A DNA stretch of 64,000 nucleotides from DATJGF01 sp035495315. GTDB taxonomy: Bacteria > Verrucomicrobiota > Verrucomicrobiia > Limisphaerales > UBA8199. Positions 28,137-36,823 of the stretch are shown piece by piece; the stretch's first letter is position 1; every line of letters begins with the position of its first letter. The DNA lies in assembly GCA_035495315.1 (NCBI GenBank), contig DATJGF010000170.1, positions 1 to 64,000 on the forward strand, in the 5' to 3' direction. Both the position numbers and the translations under genes were made by a program. Under the pieces are notes generated by a model that did not search any database, was not told the DNA's origin, and saw only the letters and a list, made by a program, of their open reading frames with translations.

Positions 28137-31100
28137 ATGAGTAATAAACTGCTCGAAAAGTTCCCCCTTAGATCAATGCTTACCGGTGTGACAGGGGTTT
28201 CATTAATCGCTTGCTCGGCTCTAGCGCAAGATACCAACGCGCCGACAGTGATGAAGCCAACTGTGGTAACCGGCTCGTACATCCCAACGGCTGAGACGGT
28301 CGGACCTTCACCCGTCCAAACTCTTTCGACCGAGGCGATAAGCGAAGCTGGCGCTTCGGATCCATTGCTCACGTTGAAAAAGCTGGTGCCGGGCTTCACG
28401 GGCAGCGGCAACTACCTCGGCAACGTTAATAACAACGTGAATATCGGCGCCGGGTTCCAGGCTTTCACAGGCCAATCCTACGCCCAGATTCGTAACTTGC
28501 CTACGCTAGTGCTTATTGATGGTCAGCGGGTTGTGACCAGCGCACTCAGCGGTGCTCAGGCAGTGGACTTGAACTCCATCCCTTTGTCGATGATCGAGCG
28601 CATCGAGGTCCTCAAAGATGGCGCTTCGGCAATCTACGGATCCGATGCGATCGGCGGTGTCATCAATATCATCACCAAGAAGAACTACAATGGGTTCGAG
28701 GTTGGCGGCCGGTTTGGCTTTCCAACCAAGAGTGGCCAGGATGACGACGCGATGCAATACAAGGCCTACATCGTTGGCGGCGCTTCCACGGAAAAGAGCC
28801 GCTTCACGTTTGGGGCAGAGATTTATCATCAGAATCCGCTGCTGGTCAAAGACCGACCCGACACTGGCTCTCTCGGTCCAGCCGAGTTGCAGGCCCATGG
28901 TATTATTCCGGCAGTCGCCTATCTGAGCCCTAGCTTCCCGGGGAAGGTGCAGGATGGAGGTGGTGCGTGGATCCTGGCTGGCTCTCCCTTTGCCCAAGGC
29001 CGGCCTGGTTATAATCCAGGGCTGGTTACACCGCCAAAATTCGGGACGAACTCATTTAGTTCCGTTGCAGCCTATAACGCTTTTGCGCTCGCCAACGGGT
29101 ATGTCGATCCTACTGGCAATGGCCAGGGACCGTACCTGCCCTTTGATACGACGACTTTGCTGAACACAACTGACTTCGGGACCACCTCGATCCTTGAACA
29201 GGATCGCCGACAGTTCTGGGCAAATTTCGAGCATGAGCTCTTCCCCGAGACCTTGACTCTCTATTCGCGTTTCTTTTACGCGGATAACACGGCCTCAGGC
29301 CAATTGGCGCCTTCGCCGGTCCCCTTTCTCTACAATCCTGCGGCGGGATACCTGATAGGTGTTCCGGCGAATAACCCTTACAACCCGTTCGGAATTGATC
29401 TGGGCAGCGGCGGCGCGACTACGCCTCGTGTCCGATCTCGTTTCGTGGATTCCGGGAACCGCACCTTTGACACTTTCCAGGACACCTATCAATGGGTCGG
29501 CGGGCTTAAGGGGAAGATTACTCCTGACTACGGCTATGATGCTTCCTTCGACTATAGCAAGAGCCGTGAGGAACAGCAAACCCGCAACGCCATCAACGGC
29601 GCAGCCTTAAACCAGGCACTGATTCCCATTGGAGCCGTCGATGCCCAAGGGCGTCCACTCAGCACCCTGGTCGATGCCAATGGCAACAACCTCCCGGTTT
29701 ACAACATTTTTGCGGGTGGTCTGGCTCCTGGCGTGAGCGGTAACGCCCCGGAGACCATCCAAGCGCTCCAATCGACACTCTTTACTTGGGGTGAATCTGA
29801 GCTCTGGGATGCCCACGGTGTCATTAACGGTACCCCGTTTGATCTGCCCGCGGGCAAACTCTCGTTTGCAGCCGGCGGTCAGTTCATCCACGAGGATATT
29901 CAACTGGCGGTGGACGGTCTAACACAGGCAGGGTTAGGCGTAGGCTTGAATCCACAAGCAGCCTTCCATGGAGGTAAGCGCGAAACCGCTGCTGGATTTA
30001 TTGAAGTGAATATACCCGTGTTCGGTAAAGACCAGAACATCCCCGGCTTCTATGACTTAGAAATCAACGCAGCCGGCCGCTATCAATCGTTCGACCCCGG
30101 CGGGGACGCAGTCGTGCCGAAGGTCGCGGTGCGTTGGCAACCGCTGGACGAACAGTTCACCATCCGCGGCAGCTACAACAAAGGCTTCATTGCTCCTTCG
30201 ATTTGGAACCTCTTTGGTCCTGATTTTGTCAGTAACCCAGCGATTAGCACTCCAGGCGGTACACCCGGCCAGGTCACCACAATTACCCGCGCCAATCCCA
30301 ATCTGGAGCCGCAGGACTCCGAGCAGTTCGGTGTAGGTGCGGTAATCTCCCCTAAAATCGTCAAGAACCTGACAGTCTCGGCTGACTTCTATAATGTGAC
30401 CCTGACGAAGGTTCCGGTAGCTGACGCGCAAGGGACGGCCAATAGCCTGAACGCGTTGGGTTCGGCTTCGCCCTTTGCACCGGGTTTCTTTTTCGCGGAC
30501 GGCACTCAGCTCGCCAGCACCGCTCCGAATCAAGTTACGCCTGATAATTGGGGCAGCGCGATTATCCCGTGGTCGGGAGCCGGCCGCCAGCGTGTTCAGG
30601 GCATCGATTTTGCCGGCGATTATATCCTGCCGGTTGACCCATCCATTGGCAAAATCTCCCTGGACGCCGTGGCTAACCTGACTATCACGCATCAGCTGTC
30701 CACCGGACAGGGGCGTCCCTACTTTGACTACACCGGCACCTTCACCGCTATCCAAGGATTGATTCCTGACTACACCATCACTGCCTCGCTCACATATCAA
30801 TATGAGGGATTGACCTTCGTCGCCAGCGCGCATTATATCCCTGAGTGCTCCGACCCAGGCAACCTCTTTCCGGAATATGGCGGGACCGAGCACGGCCTGA
30901 CCGTCAACGGGCTGGCCTACAAGATCGATTCTTATTTCACGATCGACCTGCAGCTGAGTTATGAATTCGGCAAAGGCAAGGTCGAAGGCCGCAAATGGTA
31001 TGATGGCTCCAAGTTCACATTCGGCGTCCTCAATGTCAGCGACGAAAAACCGCCTCTAATCCCGAGCGCAATCGAGGACAATACCGACAAGAATAATTAT

Positions 31101-31148
31101 GACGTCCTCGGCCGCTTCCTCTATTTCGAAGTATCGAAGAAATTCTAA
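28137..31148 (+). CDS. TonB-dependent outer membrane receptor
   Basis: A 1003-residue outer-membrane transporter. Signal peptide (MLTGVTGVSLIACSALAQ region), TonB-box candidate TVVTGSYI just after the mature N-terminus, plug domain (about 50-175) with LVLIDGQRV, RIEVLKDGASAIYGSDAIGG and VINIITKK, then a 22-strand barrel ending with an aromatic residue (VSKKF). It is long for the family, as is common for oligosaccharide or peptide receptors in Verrucomicrobia. The ATG at 28137 is preferred to a TTG at 28119. No SusD partner is adjacent. It is transcribed divergently from tonB-exbB-exbD and followed by a good terminator. Substrate unknown. Confidence 0.93.
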   Translation: MSNKLLEKFPLRSMLTGVTGVSLIACSALAQDTNAPTVMKPTVVTGSYIPTAETVGPSPVQTLSTEAISEAGASDPLLTLKKLVPGFTGSGNYLGNVNNNVNIGAGFQAFTGQSYAQIRNLPTLVLIDGQRVVTSALSGAQAVDLNSIPLSMIERIEVLKDGASAIYGSDAIGGVINIITKKNYNGFEVGGRFGFPTKSGQDDDAMQYKAYIVGGASTEKSRFTFGAEIYHQNPLLVKDRPDTGSLGPAELQAHGIIPAVAYLSPSFPGKVQDGGGAWILAGSPFAQGRPGYNPGLVTPPKFGTNSFSSVAAYNAFALANGYVDPTGNGQGPYLPFDTTTLLNTTDFGTTSILEQDRRQFWANFEHELFPETLTLYSRFFYADNTASGQLAPSPVPFLYNPAAGYLIGVPANNPYNPFGIDLGSGGATTPRVRSRFVDSGNRTFDTFQDTYQWVGGLKGKITPDYGYDASFDYSKSREEQQTRNAINGAALNQALIPIGAVDAQGRPLSTLVDANGNNLPVYNIFAGGLAPGVSGNAPETIQALQSTLFTWGESELWDAHGVINGTPFDLPAGKLSFAAGGQFIHEDIQLAVDGLTQAGLGVGLNPQAAFHGGKRETAAGFIEVNIPVFGKDQNIPGFYDLEINAAGRYQSFDPGGDAVVPKVAVRWQPLDEQFTIRGSYNKGFIAPSIWNLFGPDFVSNPAISTPGGTPGQVTTITRANPNLEPQDSEQFGVGAVISPKIVKNLTVSADFYNVTLTKVPVADAQGTANSLNALGSASPFAPGFFFADGTQLASTAPNQVTPDNWGSAIIPWSGAGRQRVQGIDFAGDYILPVDPSIGKISLDAVANLTITHQLSTGQGRPYFDYTGTFTAIQGLIPDYTITASLTYQYEGLTFVASAHYIPECSDPGNLFPEYGGTEHGLTVNGLAYKIDSYFTIDLQLSYEFGKGKVEGRKWYDGSKFTFGVLNVSDEKPPLIPSAIEDNTDKNNYDVLGRFLYFEVSKKF

Positions 31149-31166
31149 GCGGACAAAGGTTTAACC

Positions 31167-31197
31167 AAAGGCCGGCGCGTTGAGCGTCGGCCTTTTT
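31167..31197 (+). terminator. Rho-independent terminator after the TonB-dependent receptor
   Basis: A GC-rich stem (aaaggccggcgc / gcgtcggcctttt, one mismatch) with a short ttga-type loop and a T-run, 18 bases after the receptor stop codon. It separates the receptor from the small plug-like gene at 31254. Confidence 0.85.
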
Positions 31198-31253
31198 GCT
31201 TGAAAAAGAACTTCAAGGCTGTAATCTAATAAAACACATAAGTTGGGCATATT

Positions 31254-31565
31254 ATGAAAACATCCTCGTTTCTAGTTGCCCTGGCAGTCCTCGCTGCCAC
31301 CGCAATCAGCCTCCAGGCTTCAGACAAAACCACCGACTCCAAAAAATCAAAGGCCACGGTCAAAAAGAAGACGGACTCGTATCCCGGGCCTTATAAAGAA
31401 AAAGGCGTGGTGCTGACCGGTTCCTATATCAAACGGGACGTCAAGCGCCAGGGCACAGTGACTGACGGCCCGAATCCGGTATACGTGCTCGATAGTAAAG
31501 CGATCGAACTAACCGGCGCTGCGGACCTAAGCCAGGTTCTGGTGCGTAGCGGTTTTCGGCGATAA
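31254..31565 (+). CDS. Small secreted protein resembling an isolated receptor plug N-terminus
   Basis: A 103-residue protein. It has a clear signal peptide (MKTSSFLVALAVLAATAISLQA), then a Lys/Ser/Thr-rich stretch (KKSKATVKKKTD), then VVLTGSYIKRDVKRQG, NPVYVLDSKAIELTGAADL and SQVLVRSGFRR. The second part parallels the start of TonB-dependent receptors (VVTGSYI, V-x-x-L/I-x-x-x-x-I, xx-GAxDxxxxL), including the neighbour at 28137. It ends where the plug would continue. It may be a degraded receptor remnant or a conserved mini-protein. The intact signal peptide and clean stop favour a functional gene. It has its own ATG at 31254 after a terminator, so it is a separate transcript. Confidence 0.65.
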   Translation: MKTSSFLVALAVLAATAISLQASDKTTDSKKSKATVKKKTDSYPGPYKEKGVVLTGSYIKRDVKRQGTVTDGPNPVYVLDSKAIELTGAADLSQVLVRSGFRR

Positions 31566-31803
31566 ACGGACTGGTTTCGCCGAAAGGCGAAAATCTCCCT
31601 GCCAAGGGACCGTCGTTAACGGCAATGTAACGACCGACATGCGAGGTTCGCAGAGAGTCTGAATGCTTATCTCCTCTGCGGGTTTCGCGTCTGTGCGGTT
31701 TCGGGCCCGACTCATCTCTTCTCGAATAATGGCGCGGTGGCAGCGTCATTTCGCTTGTTTCTCGGGAACAAACTTGTCACAAGAAATGAGCCGATAAGGC
31801 TCC

Positions 31804-32667
31804 ATGAAAATCATTACCGACGAGCATTGCACCGGCTATTCCTACCCAGGTCATCCCGAACGACCCGAGCGCATTGCGCGCACGCTCGCGAAGCTGAAGA
31901 AACAAACTGAGCTGCCAATAACCTGGGCCAAACCTCTGCCCGTTGAAGATAATATCTTAATGCGCGCTCACACCCCCGAACACCTGGCACGCCTAAAAGA
32001 ATCCAGGGACTTTGATACGGATACGCCGTACTTTCCGGACATTTCCAGCTACGCCCGCGCTTCGGTCGGTGCCGCGCTGGCTGCGTTGAAGGCGACACGA
32101 GCGGGCGAGACTGTCTTTAGCCTGATGCGCCCGCCGGGTCATCATGCGACCCGTTCCAAAGCGATGGGGTTCTGTTATCTCAGCAACATTGCGATTTCGG
32201 TCTTGGAAGCGCTGGCTACCGGCGCCAAGAGCGTTGCCGTTTACGATTTCGATGTCCACCACGGCAACGGCACTGAAGCAATTCTCTTGAACAAACCCGG
32301 CGCCAGCTTCTTCTCGATTCATCAATTCCCTTGCTACCCCGGAACCGGCACCCGGAACGTGGGTAACAATTGCTTCAATTACCCTGTCCCGCCGCAGACG
32401 CCACGCAGCGAATATCGGCACACACTGACTCACGCCCTCGAACACCTGCAGACGCTCAAGCCCGAGCTTATTGCGGTATCGGCCGGCTTTGATTGTTATG
32501 CACGCGATCCCCTCGCGCAGGAAACTCTCGAAGCGGAGGATTTTTACTGGCTCGGTCAGCAGTTGCGGCGACTGGGCATTCCCATGTTCAGCCTTTTGGA
32601 GGGCGGCTACAGCGATGATTTACCAGACCTGATTCTCGCCTATTTAAAAGGGGTGGAAGGAAAGTAA
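31804..32667 (+). CDS. Histone deacetylase family protein
   Basis: A 287-residue zinc-dependent deacetylase of the HDAC/acetoin-utilisation AcuC fold, cytosolic. The GYSYPGHPERPERI opening is followed by PPGHHAT (catalytic tandem His, about 117), DFDVHHGNGT (metal Asp and His), FFSIHQFPCYPGTG, SAGFDCYARDPL (second metal Asp) and LLEGGYS (active-site Gly-Gly-Tyr). All key residues are present. Bacterial members deacetylate acetyl-CoA synthetase, polyamines or acetylated small molecules. The context gives no further clue. The start ATG at 31804 matches the usual N-terminus. It is convergent with the sulfate operon. Confidence 0.92.
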   Translation: MKIITDEHCTGYSYPGHPERPERIARTLAKLKKQTELPITWAKPLPVEDNILMRAHTPEHLARLKESRDFDTDTPYFPDISSYARASVGAALAALKATRAGETVFSLMRPPGHHATRSKAMGFCYLSNIAISVLEALATGAKSVAVYDFDVHHGNGTEAILLNKPGASFFSIHQFPCYPGTGTRNVGNNCFNYPVPPQTPRSEYRHTLTHALEHLQTLKPELIAVSAGFDCYARDPLAQETLEAEDFYWLGQQLRRLGIPMFSLLEGGYSDDLPDLILAYLKGVEGK

Positions 32668-32672
32668 GCGAA

Positions 32673-32795
32673 AATCCGAAGTCCGAAATTCGAGGCCCGA
32701 AAGAACGCCGAAGCCCCCAAATCCGAAAGCTTTTTGCATTAGTTCCGATTCGGTCTTCCGATTCTTTTCTGCCCTTCGACCTTCGGCCTTCGGAT
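32673..32795. repeat. Imperfect inverted repeat of CCGAA units
   Basis: Left arm about 32673-32705 (atccgaagtccgaaattcga) and right arm about 32763-32795 (ccttcggccttcggat at its end) are imperfect inverse copies rich in CCGAA/TTCGG. It fills the 130-base spacer between the convergent deacetylase and cysA genes and may serve as a bidirectional transcript end. Confidence 0.6.
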
Positions 32796-32797
32796 CT

Positions 32798-33901
32798 CTA
32801 TATATTCTCCCCTACGACCGGTGGGGGCTGGTAGCTCAACTCCGTCTCCGCAGCCAGCGTCTTTTGATCCTTCGCCAACACGCGATATTGGCGAATTTGA
32901 AATGAGACTTCCTTCCCGTCCTCCAGCGCATGATGTGCGTACTCCTCCTTGCTCATTCGCGCCCGGATGACCAACCCGCTCGCCAGTTCAAGTTCGACGC
33001 GCAGCATCACGCCCAAAAAGAAGGTCCGGCGCAGTACCGCCCGGTAGCGGTACTGAGTGAGATCAGCCGAGATTTGTACCGCATACGGACGAAAACCGAT
33101 GCGCAACTTCTGTCCGGTCTCGAGGCCGTGCGAAGGGAATTCCAATTCGCCGAGCCTGGCAACGCCGTTGCTGACTTCCGGCTCGATCACGTTCATGACG
33201 CCAATGAAGCGGGCGACGAACTCGTTCGCCGGCTGTTCATAAACCTCACGGGGAGCGCCAACCTGTTCGAGCACGCCACGCGAAAAGATCACAATCCGGT
33301 TGGCGACTTCCATTGCCTCTTCCTGATCGTGAGTGACAAAGATTGTCGTCACATTGAGATCATGGTGCAAGGTCACCAGCCATTCGCGAAGTTCCTGCCG
33401 GATCTTCGCATCCACCGCGCCGAACGGCTCGTCCAACAGCAGCACGCTGGGTTTCGGAGCCAGCGCTCGGGCAATAGCGACGCGTTGCCGCTGTCCGCCG
33501 GAGAGTTGGTGCGGATAACGTTTTTCCAAACCGGCCAGTCCAAATAGCTCGAGCAGCTCGGCAATTCGGACTTGGATATCCGCTCGCTTCCATTTTTTGA
33601 TTTTCAGGCCGAAGGCGATGTTTTTGAACACATTCATATTCTTGAACAACGCGTAATTTTGGAAAACAAACCCGATATTGCGCTGCTGCACCGAGAGATC
33701 ATTGACGCGCTGCCCCCGAATTAGAACATCCCCTGAGCTCGGCATTTCGAGACCCGCGATCATTCGAAGTACGGTTGTTTTGCCGCCACCACTCGGCCCG
33801 AGCAACGCCATCAGCTCCCCCTCTTTTACTGAAAACGAAACATTGGCGACGGCAGCGACTTCGCCGAAGGCTTTGGTGACGTTTCTCAGTTCGATGCTCA
33901 C
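32798..33901 (-). CDS. cysA: Sulfate/thiosulfate ABC transporter ATP-binding protein
   Basis: A 367-residue ATPase that drives sulfate uptake. Walker A is GPSGGGKTT (about 34-42), with the Q-loop at FVFQNYALF, the ABC signature LSGGQRQR (about 136), Walker B VLLLDEPFGA, and the switch His in VTHDQEEAME. After residue 235 comes a TOBE-type regulatory domain with FRPYAVQIS. It matches CysA rather than other importers by its partners and length. It begins with GTG at 33901, overlapping the cysW stop by four bases (GTGA), so translation is coupled. It is the last gene of the operon porin-sbp-cysT-cysW-cysA. Confidence 0.94.
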   Translation of the reverse strand: MSIELRNVTKAFGEVAAVANVSFSVKEGELMALLGPSGGGKTTVLRMIAGLEMPSSGDVLIRGQRVNDLSVQQRNIGFVFQNYALFKNMNVFKNIAFGLKIKKWKRADIQVRIAELLELFGLAGLEKRYPHQLSGGQRQRVAIARALAPKPSVLLLDEPFGAVDAKIRQELREWLVTLHHDLNVTTIFVTHDQEEAMEVANRIVIFSRGVLEQVGAPREVYEQPANEFVARFIGVMNVIEPEVSNGVARLGELEFPSHGLETGQKLRIGFRPYAVQISADLTQYRYRAVLRRTFFLGVMLRVELELASGLVIRARMSKEEYAHHALEDGKEVSFQIRQYRVLAKDQKTLAAETELSYQPPPVVGENI

Positions 33902-34797
33902 GGATTATTGATCTGCGCTCGTTGGGCCTTCGCAAATTCGCGCGCTTGCTTCCACTCCAAAGCAGTCTTTAGACCCAGAGTGAACAACGCGAGTAAGGCC
34001 AGCAGACTCGCCACGGCAAATGCCGCTGGGGCATTATACTCTTCATACAGTTTTTGCACTCTCAAAGGCATGGTATCGGTCTGACCGGCAATATGCCCGG
34101 AGACGACCGAAACGGCGCCAAATTCGCCCATTGCCCGGGCATTGCATAGAATAATTCCATAGATAAGGCCCCATTTGACCGAGGGGAGTGTCACGTGCCA
34201 GAAAGTCTGCCAGCCGTTGGCACCTAAGGTCAGTGCCGCCTGCTCCTGCTCGGTTCCGGTTGCCTGCATCACCGGGATCAATTCCCGGGCAACGAAAGGG
34301 AACGTGACAAACACGGTCGCCAGGACGATGCCCGGGACCGCGAAGATAATCTTAATGTCGTGCGCGTCGAGCCATTGCCCAAAAAATCCCTGTAACCCGA
34401 ACAGCACAACGAACATCAATCCGGCCACAACCGGTGAAACTGAGAAAGGCAAGTCAATCAGCGTGATGAGCAACGATTTGCCGCGGAATTCGAATTTCGC
34501 AATGGCCCAGGCGGCTGCCAGTCCAAACAGGACGTTCATCGGCACGGTGATTACTGCGACAAGCAGGGTCAAGCGTATCGCTGCCCAGGAATCCGGTTCG
34601 CTCAAGGCGCCTAAATAGTAATCCCAGCCTTTCGCCAACGCCTGGGCAAAGACATTGGCCAATGGCAACAGCAGGAAGACCAGACAGAACGCCAAGGCGA
34701 CCGCGATCAACAGCCATTTTATTATTGGAGACTCCTCCGTGCCACGCTGCGAGGCCTTCAGTTCTGCTCGCCCAAGGTTTTGAACGGTAGCGCCCAT
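33898..34797 (-). CDS. cysW: Sulfate ABC transporter permease CysW
   Basis: An inner-membrane permease with six predicted helices, 299 residues from the ATG at 34797. The EAA loop that contacts CysA is seen as EQAALTLGANGWQTFWHVTLP. The CysW-type segment RAMGEFGAVSVVSGHI follows, then QTDTMPLRV and YNAPAAFAVAS. The chosen ATG lies two bases after the cysT stop and has an AGG about nine bases upstream; an alternative ATG at 34824 would overlap cysT by 25 bases. It pairs with CysT to form the membrane channel. Confidence 0.93.
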   Translation of the reverse strand: MGATVQNLGRAELKASQRGTEESPIIKWLLIAVALAFCLVFLLLPLANVFAQALAKGWDYYLGALSEPDSWAAIRLTLLVAVITVPMNVLFGLAAAWAIAKFEFRGKSLLITLIDLPFSVSPVVAGLMFVVLFGLQGFFGQWLDAHDIKIIFAVPGIVLATVFVTFPFVARELIPVMQATGTEQEQAALTLGANGWQTFWHVTLPSVKWGLIYGIILCNARAMGEFGAVSVVSGHIAGQTDTMPLRVQKLYEEYNAPAAFAVASLLALLALFTLGLKTALEWKQAREFAKAQRAQINNP

Positions 34798-34799
34798 GA

Positions 34800-35624
34800 T
34801 TATGCCTGGAACTTGCTCGCCCATTGTTCGAGCAGGTTAATGGCACCCAACAGCACGAACGAGAAAACGAGTAATACCACTGCCAACGCGATCGCTCCGG
34901 TATAGTCATATTCTTCCAGGCGTATAACGATCAGATATGGTGCTATCTCTGTTTTGAAGGGCTGATTTCCCGATATAAATACGATCGAGCCGTACTCGCC
35001 AATCGCGCGGGCAAAGGCCAACGCAAACCCCGTGATGACCGGCGGCATTAATGAGGGAGCAATCACACTCACAAAGGTGCGCAGACGATTTGCGCCGAGA
35101 GTCGCCGCGGCCTCTTCCACCTCGCGTTCAAGGTTTTGCAACACGGGTTGCAGCGTTCTGACAACAAAGGGCATTCCCACAAACGTCAAAGCAATGACGA
35201 CTCCTAATGGCGTGAAGGCACCTTTAATGCCTAAAGGCACCAGGTACTTTCCGAGCCAGCCGTTGGCAGCAAATAGATTCGAGAGTGTCAGTCCCGCGAC
35301 CGCAGTGGGTAACGCAAAGGGAAAATCAACGATCGCATCGATAAACCGGCGGCCGGGAAATTCGTAGCGAACCAGGACCCAGGCCAAAAGCGTCCCGAAC
35401 AGGGCATTGGCCACCGCCGCGGCGAATGAAGCGCCCAGGCTTAGCCGATAGGCTGCCAACGCGCGCTCAGTTGTTGCCAGGCGCCAGAAATCCGCCCAGG
35501 ACAACTCGCACGCACGGAAGATCAGGCCGGCAAACGGCACCAATACCAGCGCAGTTAAATAAAGGAGAGTAAATCCCAGCGTCAGGCCGAAGCCGGGCAG
35601 CGCGTTGAATTTCTTAGATGCCAT
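34800..35624 (-). CDS. cysT: Sulfate ABC transporter permease CysT
   Basis: A 274-residue inner-membrane permease with six helices. The EAA loop is EEAAATLGANRLRTFVSVIAP, and the CysT signature RAIGEYGSIVFISGN follows it. The N-terminus (LPGFGLTLGFTLLYL) is typical, as is the PFALPTAVAGLTL segment. It sits between the binding-protein gene (165 bases upstream, with a palindrome in the spacer) and cysW. With CysW and CysA it forms the sulfate/thiosulfate importer. Confidence 0.93.
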   Translation of the reverse strand: MASKKFNALPGFGLTLGFTLLYLTALVLVPFAGLIFRACELSWADFWRLATTERALAAYRLSLGASFAAAVANALFGTLLAWVLVRYEFPGRRFIDAIVDFPFALPTAVAGLTLSNLFAANGWLGKYLVPLGIKGAFTPLGVVIALTFVGMPFVVRTLQPVLQNLEREVEEAAATLGANRLRTFVSVIAPSLMPPVITGFALAFARAIGEYGSIVFISGNQPFKTEIAPYLIVIRLEEYDYTGAIALAVVLLVFSFVLLGAINLLEQWASKFQA

Positions 35625-35702
35625 GCTGGATCAGCAGCTCGCAAGTCGATGTCGTTCAAGAATATTGGAGCGTTCGCCGCAAATCAAATCAGGAGTGGTC
35701 AG

Positions 35703-35786
35703 TTGTCCGTTGCCCGTTGTCAGTTGGCAGCCGTTGTTCCAAAATTCTAACCTGACTACTGACCACTGACTACTGACAACGGACAA
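35703..35786. repeat. Palindromic element between the binding-protein and cysT genes
   Basis: Perfect 10-base arms ttgtccgttg (35703-35712) and caacggacaa (35777-35786) enclose 64 bases that contain repeated actgac units. It lies inside the sulfate operon. It could set differential expression of the binding protein over the permeases, as intergenic hairpins often do, or be a dispersed repeat. Confidence 0.7.
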
Positions 35787-35789
35787 TCC

Positions 35790-36797
35790 TTACCTGTTTC
35801 CTTGCTGGATTTGATCGAAGATTCCGCCCTCGCTGAAATGGGTCTTCTGCGCTTTCTGCCATCCGCCAAACACCTCGTCGATGGTGAACAGATTCACTTT
35901 GGGAAATGTCGAGCTGTATTTCTGGGCGACGTTTTCCAGACGCGGGCGGTAGAAATGTTTCGCGGCGATCTCCTGACCCTCCGGCGTATACAAATAGCGC
36001 AAATAAGCCTCAGCCACTTCGCGGGTTCCATGACGACGCACCACCCGATCGACCCAGGTCACCGGCGGCTCGGCCAAAATGGACAGCGAGGGGATCACCA
36101 ATTCAAAAGATTGCGGCCCGGATTCCTGAAGCGAAAGCAACGCTTCATTTTCCCACGCAATCAACACGTCGCCGATCCCGCGTTGCACGAACGTCGTCGT
36201 CGCTCCCCGTGCTCCGGTATCAAGCACCGGCACATTCTTGAACAGACGTGCAACAAAATCCCGCGCCTTGCTTTCATCATTACCAAACTTTTTCAGCGCA
36301 TAGCCCCAGGCCGCGAGGTAATTCCAACGCGCGCCCCCCGAGGTTTTCGGATTGGGCGTTATTACGGCTACTTTGGAATCGACGAGGTCGTTCCAATCTT
36401 TGACTCCTTTGGGATTGCCTTTGCGCACGAGGAAAACAATGGTCGAAGTGTACGGTGCACTGTGGTTCGGCAAGCGCGTTTGCCAGTCCGCGGGGAGTAA
36501 CTTTCCTTTTTCGGCAATGGCGTTAATGTCGTAGGCCAGCGCGAGAGTCACCACGTCGGCTTCGAGGCCGTCGATGACGGCGCGGGCCTGTTTGCCGGAG
36601 CCCCCATGTGATTGCTGGATCGTTAGTTGGTTGCCAGTCTGCGCCTGCCAATGTTTTGCAAACGCAGCGTTGAAGTCCTGATACAGCTCCCGTGTCGGAT
36701 CATACGACGCGTTCAGCAGCTTAAGCTCCTTGGCCTCTGCGAGGCCGACACCGAAGGCGAGTAGAATGAAAACGACCGTTCGAATTCGTTTAATCAT
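35790..36797 (-). CDS. sbp: Sulfate ABC transporter periplasmic binding protein
   Basis: A 335-residue periplasmic sulfate-binding protein. Signal peptide (MIKRIRTVVFILLAFGVGLAEA), then the family signatures NASYDPTREL, QQSHGGSGKQARAV and DVVTLALAYDI, and later NPKTSGGARWNYLAAWGYA and GIGDVLIAWENEA. The Ser/Gly residues in SHGGSGKQ and TSGGARW line the anion site in Sbp/CysP structures. The ATG at 36797 is chosen because a GAAGGAT ribosome site lies about 11 bases upstream and the signal peptide follows. A start at 36827 would overlap the porin stop. It is the second gene in the operon after the porin. Confidence 0.95.
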   Translation of the reverse strand: MIKRIRTVVFILLAFGVGLAEAKELKLLNASYDPTRELYQDFNAAFAKHWQAQTGNQLTIQQSHGGSGKQARAVIDGLEADVVTLALAYDINAIAEKGKLLPADWQTRLPNHSAPYTSTIVFLVRKGNPKGVKDWNDLVDSKVAVITPNPKTSGGARWNYLAAWGYALKKFGNDESKARDFVARLFKNVPVLDTGARGATTTFVQRGIGDVLIAWENEALLSLQESGPQSFELVIPSLSILAEPPVTWVDRVVRRHGTREVAEAYLRYLYTPEGQEIAAKHFYRPRLENVAQKYSSTFPKVNLFTIDEVFGGWQKAQKTHFSEGGIFDQIQQGNR

Positions 36798-36823
36798 AAA
36801 ATATTGATCCTTCTTCCTCGACG

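Noticed and set aside
30057..30893. 278-residue minus-strand frame
   Set aside because: Antisense to the barrel part of the TonB-dependent receptor.
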